From Halolamina salifodinae (GTDB lineage Archaea > Halobacteriota > Halobacteria > Halobacteriales > Haloferacaceae): 64,000 bases of DNA. Both the position numbers and the translations under genes were made by a program. This document shows, piece after piece, positions 57,227-64,000 of this stretch; position 1 is the stretch's first letter, and each line of letters begins with the position of its first letter. The notes below the pieces were generated by a model. It saw nothing but the letters and a program-made list of their open reading frames with translations. It was not told where the DNA came from and ran no database searches. Where the stretch lies: NCBI RefSeq assembly GCF_017874235.1, contig NZ_JAGGLC010000006.1, positions 1 to 64,000 on the forward strand. The letters run 5' to 3'.

Positions 57227-58402
57227 CTACCAGACGAACCGGAACAGCAGCGTGAACGCGACGTAGGCGCCGACCGTCGAGAGCACGGGCACCACGTTCT
57301 GCATCACGAGCACCCGACCCGTCGTCGCGGGGTCGAACAGGTCCGAGGCCGACGGGATGTCCTCCGGCTGTTCCTCACCGATCTCTGGGGGCTGCTCGCC
57401 CGGCTCGTCGGCGGCCAGCGCGCCGACCGAAACCTTGGCGGACTCCTCGCCCTGGACACCGCCCGAAAGCGTCGCCGTCCGGGTCGCTCGCCCCCAGCCA
57501 AGCCCCACGATAGAGGTGGTGGCGATGATGACGAACGAGGCGGGGATGCCGATCGCCGAGAGTCCGATCACGATGGTCGAGGAGACGACGGCGACGACGA
57601 TTGCCGCCGTCAGCGGGAGGTCGGTGATGTCGTTGCCCAGCGTGTCGAGCGTCCGGCGGGCGATAGTGAACGCCCCGACCGCGACCGCGACACAGCCCAG
57701 CAGGATCAGCATGTTCATGTCGACGCCCGCGCCGGTCAGCGGCGCGATGGCGTTGGCGATGTTGGAGGTGCCCGAGGCAAAGGCCATCAGGCAGCCAATC
57801 GAAATGACGACGATGCCGCCGACCATCTCCCGGCGGGTCGTGTTCGGCCCCGGCGCTGGCTTCGGAAACGCCCCAGAACGGTCGAGTTCCATCAGCGCCC
57901 CTTCGCTGTTGTCGATGGCGACCCACTGGTTGATCCGTGGGTAGAGGTAACGACCGATCATCCCGGAGACCCAGAAGCCGACGGTCGGCGCGACGAACCA
58001 CCAGACCGCGATCTCGCCCATCACCTCCCAGTCGAGTTCGCCCGTCGCGACGCCCAGCCCCGCGATGGAGCCGACGGCGGTCATCGACGTCGACGCCGGG
58101 ACGCCGAAGTAGTTGCCGACGAACAGCGCGCCACCGATGAAAAAGAGCACGACGATGCTCGTCTCGATGGTGAACACGCTGGTGCTGGTGATCAGGTCCT
58201 GCCCGAGTTTGTCGACGACCCGGCGCCCGATTGTCCACGCGCCGACGAAGAAGAACACCCCCATCAGCGCCCCAGCGCCGGTTTTGGAGATGGCGTCGGA
58301 GCCGACAGCCGGCCCGAACGCGGGGCCGGTCGTCGACCCCCCGATGTTGAACCCGACGAACAGCGCGACCGCGATCCCGACGAGGAGAAGAATATCGACC
58401 AT
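57227..58402 (-). CDS. PiT-family inorganic phosphate transporter
   Basis: Membrane protein of 391 residues with two Pho-4-type signatures: FVGFNIGGSTTGPAFGPAVG near the N-terminus and ASGTSNIANAIAPLTGAGVD in the second half. About ten helices and a long cytoplasmic loop (about 310-360, acidic). Such carriers import phosphate with H+ or Na+. No PhoU-like DUF47 gene is adjacent. The divergent promoter region separates it from the coiled-coil gene. Confidence 0.9.
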   Translation of the reverse strand: MVDILLLVGIAVALFVGFNIGGSTTGPAFGPAVGSDAISKTGAGALMGVFFFVGAWTIGRRVVDKLGQDLITSTSVFTIETSIVVLFFIGGALFVGNYFGVPASTSMTAVGSIAGLGVATGELDWEVMGEIAVWWFVAPTVGFWVSGMIGRYLYPRINQWVAIDNSEGALMELDRSGAFPKPAPGPNTTRREMVGGIVVISIGCLMAFASGTSNIANAIAPLTGAGVDMNMLILLGCVAVAVGAFTIARRTLDTLGNDITDLPLTAAIVVAVVSSTIVIGLSAIGIPASFVIIATTSIVGLGWGRATRTATLSGGVQGEESAKVSVGALAADEPGEQPPEIGEEQPEDIPSASDLFDPATTGRVLVMQNVVPVLSTVGAYVAFTLLFRFVW

Positions 58403-58533
58403 ACCGAAACGACGTGTGGCTCGCTCTTAAGCGATTGGACCGGGATCGGCGACGGCCATCGGGAGAGATGGGTATACCCGTCTGGAAGCCCGTCGTTACG
58501 TATGAACGAACTTCGACAGCGCGAGGTGGGCCG

Positions 58534-59280
58534 ATGAAGCCCTCCCGCGTCGACGCCGTCGTCGACATCGCGTACGGCCTGACCATCTTCGTCGCCATCG
58601 TCCTGATCCTCGAACTCGGCACCGCCGTCGGGGTCGCGTTCGGCCTCGGGGTGCTGCTCTCCTACATCATCCACATCGCCTGGAAGATGGCCCGCTTCGA
58701 CCCCGACTGGATGACCCAGGAGGTCGCCCAGCAGGTCGAAGAGACCGTCAGCGAGGAAGTCTCCGAGAAAGTCACCGAAGAAGTCACGGAAACCGTCAGC
58801 GACACCGTGAGCCAGGAGGTCGATCAGGTGACCGAGGAAGTCACGGAAACCGTCAGCGACACCGTGAGCCAGGAGGTCGAACAGACCGTGAGCAAGGAAG
58901 TCGACGAGGTCGCCGAGAAGGTCAGCGAAGAGGTCTCCGAAGAAGTCTCGGAGAAGGTGACCGAGGAGGTCAGCGACACCGTCACGGAGGAAGTCAGCGA
59001 GACCGTCAGCGAGGAAGTGAGCGAAGAGGTCTCCGAGAAGGTCACCGAGGAGGTCGAACAGACCGTGAGCAAGGAAGTCGACGAGGTCGCCGAGAAGGTC
59101 AGCGAAGAGGTCTCCGAGGAGGTCTCGGAGAAAGTCACCGAAGAGGTCGAACAGACCGTCGAGCAGACCGTCAAGCAGGCCGAAGCGGCGAACAACGACG
59201 AGGACTCGACGGACGAGGAGGACGGCGAGGAGACAAGCGACGAGGAGGCCGACGACGCCGACGCCGAAGACGGCGAGTAG
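58534..59280 (+). CDS. membrane-anchored protein with four-residue valine periodicity
   Basis: Product of 248 residues. Residues 8-55 form two membrane helices (DAVVDIAYGLTIFVAIVLIL and FGLGVLLSYIIHIAWKMARF). From about 62 to 205 the sequence is a regular repeat of xEEV, xEKV, xETV and xDTV units, with Val at every fourth residue (for example VSEEVSEKVTEEVSDTV). The tail (206-248) is acidic and disordered. The repeat predicts a long, highly charged helix or coiled coil reaching into the cytosol. Internal DNA duplications are visible. I chose ATG 58534. Function unknown; convergent with the GIY-YIG-like gene with no gap. Confidence 0.75.
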   Translation: MKPSRVDAVVDIAYGLTIFVAIVLILELGTAVGVAFGLGVLLSYIIHIAWKMARFDPDWMTQEVAQQVEETVSEEVSEKVTEEVTETVSDTVSQEVDQVTEEVTETVSDTVSQEVEQTVSKEVDEVAEKVSEEVSEEVSEKVTEEVSDTVTEEVSETVSEEVSEEVSEKVTEEVEQTVSKEVDEVAEKVSEEVSEEVSEKVTEEVEQTVEQTVKQAEAANNDEDSTDEEDGEETSDEEADDADAEDGE

Positions 59281-60006
59281 TCAGGGCGGCGTCGTCGCGT
59301 CGACGGCCGTCTCCAGCAGATCCAGCGCCGCGGGGTCGTAGTCGTCCTCGACGCCCGCGACGTTCCAGAGCCCCGAGTCCCGGATCGCCGCGCTCGGACT
59401 GTGTCGGCCAAGCCAGTCGACGGGTCGGGGATCAATCGGCTCCCGTCCGGCGTTGCTCACCAGCGCGATGACGCTCCGTTCGAGGACCGCACGGTCACTT
59501 TTCGGGCCGGGTTCGTCGTCCAGATCCATCCAGAGGAACGGCTGTTCCCGGAGATACGTGCTCACGCGACGCTCCAGCAGATATTCTTCGTCGCGAACCA
59601 CTGTCCGGTCCCGATCCACCGTCGACCAGCGCTCGCCCCAGTCGGGGTACTCGGTGTGGAGGTCGTGGTTCTCGATGATCGCTTCACCGACTCGCTTCCG
59701 GTAAACCGAGCCACGGTGGTTCCCGCCGTGAGGGTGGGCGTCGCTGCCGTCGCCGGTGCCGGAGTGCTGTTTCAGTCGGTCCCAGAGCGTCGTACTGCTG
59801 CCAGCCGACACGGCGTGGGTGCCGACGCGGGTGACGCGCCGCACGCCGTCCTCGTGGTACTGCCCCGGTTCGAGGAAGGCGTAGACCCCGCGGTCGGGCC
59901 AGTCCATGTGGCCCGTGCAGTTCTTGAGTCGACGCGCGCCGCCGACGCGCCGATCCAGCCGCTCGAGTACGTCGTAGAACCGGTCGAGGTCGTCCGCCCG
60001 GGCCAT
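59281..60006 (-). CDS. GIY-YIG nuclease-like protein
   Basis: Product of 241 residues. GVYAFLEPGQYHEDG and VTRVGTHAVS correspond to GIY and YIG strands; LWDRLKQH supplies the conserved Arg; HRGSVYRKRVGEAII and the Glu-bearing helix follow. Such a degenerate GIY-YIG pattern occurs in uncharacterised archaeal and bacterial proteins. The C-terminal 70 residues are acidic with a helix ending LDLLETAVDAT. DNA or RNA cleavage is possible but not shown. Confidence 0.7.
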   Translation of the reverse strand: MARADDLDRFYDVLERLDRRVGGARRLKNCTGHMDWPDRGVYAFLEPGQYHEDGVRRVTRVGTHAVSAGSSTTLWDRLKQHSGTGDGSDAHPHGGNHRGSVYRKRVGEAIIENHDLHTEYPDWGERWSTVDRDRTVVRDEEYLLERRVSTYLREQPFLWMDLDDEPGPKSDRAVLERSVIALVSNAGREPIDPRPVDWLGRHSPSAAIRDSGLWNVAGVEDDYDPAALDLLETAVDATTPP

Positions 60007-60255
60007 GCCTCCGCTGTGAGCGCCGCCGACTCAAGCTGTTCGGTCGCGTTCTCCTCGTTTCGACACGTTCGCCGCATGCATGGCGGATGGTCTTCACTCC
60101 GCAGCCATATCGGTCGGGCGGAACTGAGATGGAGGGGAAGCCCCCACGCCTCGATCACAGGCACCGTTCCGCTGTCGTTTTTCGTGCACTCACCCGTCGT
60201 AGTCGCGGGAAACCGCGACACGTTCAAACGTTTCTGTCCCGTATTCCCCGACACA

Positions 60256-60912
60256 ATGATGCTCCCCACCCACGCGCTGTTCGGGATGCTCCTCGCGCTG
60301 CCCGTGGCGGCGCTGGCGCCGGAGCACAGCGCCGCCGCGCTGGCCGCCGGCCTCGTTGGGGGAGTTCTCCCGGATCTGGACCTGTACGCCGGCCACCGGA
60401 AGACGCTCCACTTCCCCGTGGGGTACAGTCTCCTCGCCGGTGCCGCCGCCGTCGGCGCGCTGCTCCACCCGACGGCGCTGACGGTCGGCGCCACACTCCT
60501 ACTGACTGCGGCGGCCAGCCACAGCCTCGTCGACGTCTTCGGCGGGGGACTGGAGCTCCGCCCGTGGGAAGGAACCTCCGACCGCGCGGTCTACGACCAC
60601 TACCGCGGGCGCTGGATCGCGCCCCGGCGCTGGGTTCGCTACGACGGCGCCTCCGAGGATCTGCTGCTTTCGGTCGGACTCGCCGGCCCGCTCTGGGTTC
60701 TCGTCGATCCGCCGTTCCGCCCGGTCGTGGTCGCGGCACTGGGCATCGCCGTGGTGTACACCGCTTCCCGCCGGACGCTCCCACGGATCGCCCAGACGCT
60801 CGCGATGTCGGTGCTCCCGGGTCGCGTGCCGCCGTCGCTGCTGGCGAAGCTTCCGGACCGGTACTCGGCCGAGGACGCGGGCCGCGACGACGGCACCGAG
60901 CGGAGAGCGTGA
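60256..60912 (+). CDS. YdjM-type membrane-bound metal-dependent hydrolase
   Basis: Product of 218 residues. It starts MMLPTHALFGMLLALP with the conserved H in THALFG, followed by GGVLPDLDLYAGHRKTLHFP (Asp and His ligands) and ASHSLVDVFGGGLE; four or five membrane helices. These belong to the DUF457/YdjM family (LexA-regulated, phospholipid-phosphatase-like fold). The last 60 residues are a soluble tail. Function in haloarchaea unknown. Same strand as the following membrane gene, 57 bp away. Confidence 0.8.
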   Translation: MMLPTHALFGMLLALPVAALAPEHSAAALAAGLVGGVLPDLDLYAGHRKTLHFPVGYSLLAGAAAVGALLHPTALTVGATLLLTAAASHSLVDVFGGGLELRPWEGTSDRAVYDHYRGRWIAPRRWVRYDGASEDLLLSVGLAGPLWVLVDPPFRPVVVAALGIAVVYTASRRTLPRIAQTLAMSVLPGRVPPSLLAKLPDRYSAEDAGRDDGTERRA

Positions 60913-60969
60913 CCACAGTCCCAGCCCAGAAACTACTTCCCCGTACTGTGACGCCTCACTGATACGCCG

Positions 60970-61563
60970 ATGACCCCGTTGACCGTTGGCGCCCTCCTCC
61001 TCGTGGGCGCGCTGTTCGTCCTGCTCGCCGTCGGCTACCGGCGGGAGAACACGGCCGCGGTCGCCAACACCGCCACCGCGATTGCGGTGACGCTGGTCCC
61101 GCGGACGGTCGGCTGGGCACTCGGCGTCGATAGCGAGGCGGCCGGAATCTCGGCGCTCACGTTCTGGATCGCCGTCGCCAGCGTCCTCCACTGTCTCGGC
61201 ATGCTCGGGCGCTACGAGTCGGTCTCGTGGTGGGACCACCTCACCCACGCGCTCTCGGCGTCGCTGGCCGCGGCGCTGCTGTACGCATGGCTGCTCGTCT
61301 CCGGGCCCGAGCGCGTCGCCTCGACGACCGTGATCGCCGGGACGTTGCTGGGAATACTGGCACTCAGCGTCCTCTGGGAGATCGGGGAGCTACTCGCCCG
61401 GGAGGTCGCCCGCCGGTACGGCATCGAACCGGTGCTCGTCCACTACGGCTGGCGGGACACCGCGTTCGACCTGCTGTTCGACATCGTCGGCGCGGCGCTG
61501 GTGGTCACACTGGACCTGCGACTGTTCGTCCCGACCGTCGAGTCGATCGTTCGGGCTATCTGA
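60970..61563 (+). CDS. integral membrane protein, DUF2238-like
   Basis: Product of 197 residues with five to six helices. The pattern WWDHLTHALSASLAAALLYA, then LWEIGELLAREV and DTAFDLLFDIVGAALVV resembles DUF2238/YjdF-like proteins, where His, Glu and Asp in the membrane are conserved. Function unknown. It may be co-transcribed with the upstream YdjM-type gene. Confidence 0.65.
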   Translation: MTPLTVGALLLVGALFVLLAVGYRRENTAAVANTATAIAVTLVPRTVGWALGVDSEAAGISALTFWIAVASVLHCLGMLGRYESVSWWDHLTHALSASLAAALLYAWLLVSGPERVASTTVIAGTLLGILALSVLWEIGELLAREVARRYGIEPVLVHYGWRDTAFDLLFDIVGAALVVTLDLRLFVPTVESIVRAI

Positions 61564-61682
61564 ATCGAGTGACTTCGGCGGGTCGGGAGGGCAAACGTCG
61601 AAAACCGGATCGTTGATCGTCTAACACCGTCGCCAAAGAATACCGGTTATCCGTGCGGAGTACGAGCGTGGGATTAAGGCTC

Positions 61683-63026
61683 ATGTCCGGCAAGTACGAC
61701 CTCGTCATCGTCGGCGGTGGCATCAGCGGCGCGTCGCTTTTGTACACGACCGCGAAGTTCACCGACGTGGACTCGATTGCGCTGATCGAGAAGGAGGCGG
61801 AGATCGGCGCGATCAACTCCCATCACACCAACAACTCCCAGACGCTGCATTTCGGCGACATCGAGACCAACTACACCCTCGAGAAAGCCGAGGAGGTCAA
61901 GGAGGGCGCCGAACTGCTCGCGGGCTATCTGGAGAACCACGACCCCGACCGCGAGATGTACGCCAAGCGCAGCAAGATGGTGCTGGGCGTCGGCGACGAG
62001 GAGGTCGGGAAACTCGAACAGCGCTACGAGGCGGAGGGCTTTGGCGACCTGTTCCCCAAACTCCAGCCCATCGGCCGCGAGGAGATCGCCGAGACGGAGC
62101 CAAAGGTCGTCGAGGGCCGGGACCCCGACACCGACCTGCTGGCGCTCCAGACCCCCGACGGCTACGTCGTCGACTACGGCGAGGTCGCCAAGTCGTTCGT
62201 CGACGCCGTCCGGGATGAGGAGGGCGTCGACGTCCACACCGGGACGGAAGTCACCGACGTGACCCCGACGCTGGAGGGGCACACTATCGCGACCGACGAC
62301 GCCGGGCGCTTCGACGCCGACGCCACCGTCGTCGCCGCCGGCTCCCACAGCCTCCAGATGGCCAAGGACCTGGACTACGGGCAGGACAAGGTCCTCCTGC
62401 CCGTCGCTGGCAGTTTCTTCCTCGCGGACGACCTGCTGAACGGCAAGGTGTACACCCTCCAGATGAAGAAGCTCCCCTTCGCCGCGATCCACGGCGACGC
62501 CGACGTCCACGACGGGAGCATCACGCGGTTCGGCCCGACAGCGAAACTGGTACCGACGCTCGAACGCGGCCGCATCTCCACGGTGGGTGACTTCCTCGAC
62601 GTGTTCGGCCTCAACGTCGACTCCTTCCTCAGCTACGCCAACGTCCTCGCGGACCGCATCCTCCTGCCGTACGTGCTCCGGAACCTCGTCTACGACGTGC
62701 CGGGGATCGGCCCCAAGCAGTTCCTCCCGCACGTCCAGAAAGTCGTCCCCAGCGTCGAACTCGACGACATCGAGCGCGCAAAGGGGTACGGCGGCGTCCG
62801 CCCCCAGATCGTCGACACGAAGCAGAAATCCCTGGACATGGGCGAGGCCAAGATCGTCGGCGACGACGTGATCTTCAACATCACGCCCTCGCCGGGCGCC
62901 TCGACCTGCCTGAAAAACGCGATGCGGGACGCCCACACCGTCGTCGACTTCCTCGGCGACGAGTACGAGTTCGACGAGGACGCGTTCCGCGAGGACACTA
63001 TCGCCGAGTTCCCGCGGGCAGAGTAA
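61683..63026 (+). CDS. FAD-dependent oxidoreductase, Mqo-like
   Basis: Product of 447 residues. The N-terminal dinucleotide fold is YDLVIVGGGISGASLLY and IEKEAEIGAINSHHTNNSQT follows. The latter stretch and the later SPGASTCLKNAMRDAHTVVD are like malate:quinone oxidoreductase, which passes electrons from malate to quinone at the membrane. It could also be a related L-2-hydroxy-acid oxidase. I chose ATG 61683 (MSGKYDLVIV); an earlier in-frame ATG at 61653 adds ten non-conserved residues. Confidence 0.8.
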   Translation: MSGKYDLVIVGGGISGASLLYTTAKFTDVDSIALIEKEAEIGAINSHHTNNSQTLHFGDIETNYTLEKAEEVKEGAELLAGYLENHDPDREMYAKRSKMVLGVGDEEVGKLEQRYEAEGFGDLFPKLQPIGREEIAETEPKVVEGRDPDTDLLALQTPDGYVVDYGEVAKSFVDAVRDEEGVDVHTGTEVTDVTPTLEGHTIATDDAGRFDADATVVAAGSHSLQMAKDLDYGQDKVLLPVAGSFFLADDLLNGKVYTLQMKKLPFAAIHGDADVHDGSITRFGPTAKLVPTLERGRISTVGDFLDVFGLNVDSFLSYANVLADRILLPYVLRNLVYDVPGIGPKQFLPHVQKVVPSVELDDIERAKGYGGVRPQIVDTKQKSLDMGEAKIVGDDVIFNITPSPGASTCLKNAMRDAHTVVDFLGDEYEFDEDAFREDTIAEFPRAE

Positions 63027-63110
63027 GCCGGCTGAGCCGGCGCTCTCGTCGTTCGGTACCATATTCTACTGCATAGCCACCACTAAGCACCCGCCGACGG
63101 AACGCCCGGC

Positions 63111-64000
63111 GTGAACCTTCCGCCGTCACTCGCTGCCTACCGGGAGCGCTGGGCGCAGATCACCCGCCTCGGCGCCCCGGTCGCCGCCAGTTCCGTCACG
63201 CGGAGCGTGATGGGCGCGACGGACATCCTCGTCGCGGCCGCCATCTCCCCCGGCGCCGTCGCCGTCGTCACCATCGCCGACCTCTATCGCCAACTCACGG
63301 GCCGCGTCGGGGCGGGCGTGGGCGGCGGCGCGGTCGCGCTCGCCAGTCAGGACACCGGTGCGGGCGCGGAAGCCAACCGCGACGAGACCCTCGCGCAGGC
63401 AACGCTGCTCTGCGTGCTGTTCGGCGTCGTCGCCGCGCTCGCGGCGCTCCTGTTCGGCGAACGGCTCATCGGGCTGGTCGAGGGCGGCCGACTCAACCCC
63501 GCGGCGGTCGCCGACGGCGCCGACTACCTGCTGGCGACGCTACTCGTCGCGCCGCTCACGCTCCCGAAATCCGTGTTCGCACAGGCGTTCTCGGCCATCG
63601 GCGACACCAAGACGCCGTTCTACATCGGCGCCACCGGCGACGTGCTCAACGTCGTCGCCTCGCTGGCGCTGGGGCTCGGCTTCGCGCCGCTGGGGATCCC
63701 CCGCCTCGGCGTGCTCGGGCTGGGCGTCGCGACTGCCGGCGCCAGCGTGGCGACGACGATCCTCTACCTCGTCGCGCTCCGGCGCCGGAGCCCGTACAGC
63801 TTCGTCCGGCCGAGGGACCCCACGCTCGGCAAGCAGGTGCTGCAGGTCGGCCTCCCGCAGTCGGCCGGCGGCTTCGTCACCAGCGCCGCGATGTTCCCGT
63901 TCAGCCGGATCGTGATCGGCTTCGGCACCGAAATCTACGCCGGCTATCAGGTCGCGTGGCGGCTCTACCAGCTGACGGTCGGCACCGTCGCCCCGGGGCT
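63111..64000 (+). CDS. MATE-family efflux transporter, 3' end outside the window
   Basis: GTG start at 63111; 296 codons are seen and the gene runs off the edge. The product starts LPPSLAAYRERWAQITRLGA and has six or more membrane helices, with FAQAFSAIGDTKTPFYIGAT, DVLNVVASLALGLG and GLPQSAGGF, typical MATE/NorM features. It probably expels drugs or other cations by Na+ or H+ antiport. Confidence 0.85.
   Translation, partial: MNLPPSLAAYRERWAQITRLGAPVAASSVTRSVMGATDILVAAAISPGAVAVVTIADLYRQLTGRVGAGVGGGAVALASQDTGAGAEANRDETLAQATLLCVLFGVVAALAALLFGERLIGLVEGGRLNPAAVADGADYLLATLLVAPLTLPKSVFAQAFSAIGDTKTPFYIGATGDVLNVVASLALGLGFAPLGIPRLGVLGLGVATAGASVATTILYLVALRRRSPYSFVRPRDPTLGKQVLQVGLPQSAGGFVTSAAMFPFSRIVIGFGTEIYAGYQVAWRLYQLTVGTVAPG

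Overview
The window is 64 kb of chromosomal DNA from a halophilic archaeon (class Halobacteria). The reasons are strongly GC-rich coding DNA, very acidic proteins, archaeal information-processing genes (TATA-binding protein, XPB-type helicase, proteasome beta subunit, ATP-dependent DNA ligase), several haloarchaea-only small proteins, TATA boxes about 25-30 nt before start codons (mostly leaderless genes), and Tat-type exported lipoproteins. The genus cannot be fixed from the sequence alone.

Layout. 0.3-6 kb: tbp, a small unknown gene, an XPB-type helicase interrupted by a 478-residue LAGLIDADG intein, and an orphan RarA C-terminal-like protein. 6-10 kb: tRNA-Tyr (minus strand) with a stray copy of its 3' end 120 bp away, an EamA transporter, and a membrane-protein gene cut in two by about 1.9 kb of foreign DNA that carries a Tat-exported protein and a divergent small membrane protein. 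10-16.9 kb: small conserved haloarchaeal genes, psmB, DNA ligase, an MBL-fold hydrolase, a winged-helix regulator and an NAD-dependent epimerase-like gene. 17.5-21.4 kb: a minus-strand potassium-uptake cluster (short USP-like protein, TrkH, TrkA, double USP). 21.6-26.1 kb: a DEDD exonuclease, small proteins, a bactofilin-like protein, a YchF-type GTPase and a membrane protein.

26.1-31.7 kb is a genomic island inserted in mutY. An intact mutY lies at one border and a displaced, decaying 3' half of mutY at the other; both share a 44-bp identical core. The island is AT-richer and carries an AbiEi/AbiEii type IV toxin-antitoxin pair, a membrane protein, a winged-helix regulator paired with a frameshifted PIN-domain gene, and MITE-like ends.

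31.8-45.9 kb: aspS, a znuABC-type metal transporter with a palindromic operator, a class III aminotransferase, an MgtC/DUF4010 membrane protein, an AI-2E-family transporter, a PadR regulator, DUF1028, a zinc-ribbon protein, UspA and folD. 45.9-64 kb: a large sensor kinase, glyA, a TbsP-like regulator, a YcaO protein with TOMM-cyclodehydratase features, an amidohydrolase, a PAS protein, a DUF4382 lipoprotein, an acyl-CoA dehydrogenase, a phosphate transporter, a membrane-anchored coiled-coil protein with four-residue valine periodicity, a GIY-YIG-like protein, membrane proteins, an Mqo-like oxidoreductase and a partial MATE transporter.

Three repeat systems stand out. (1) Two homologous structured elements of about 360 bp (16.92-17.29 kb and 23.98-24.35 kb) share conserved blocks around variable hairpins. 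(2) Short double-hairpin elements, many with the ultra-stable GCGAAGC mini-hairpin core, occur between genes and also in frame inside protein genes. (3) An 81-bp tandem repeat lies next to the DUF1028 gene. The most interesting loci for follow-up are these repeats, the mutY island, the split-gene insertion and the orphan YcaO.
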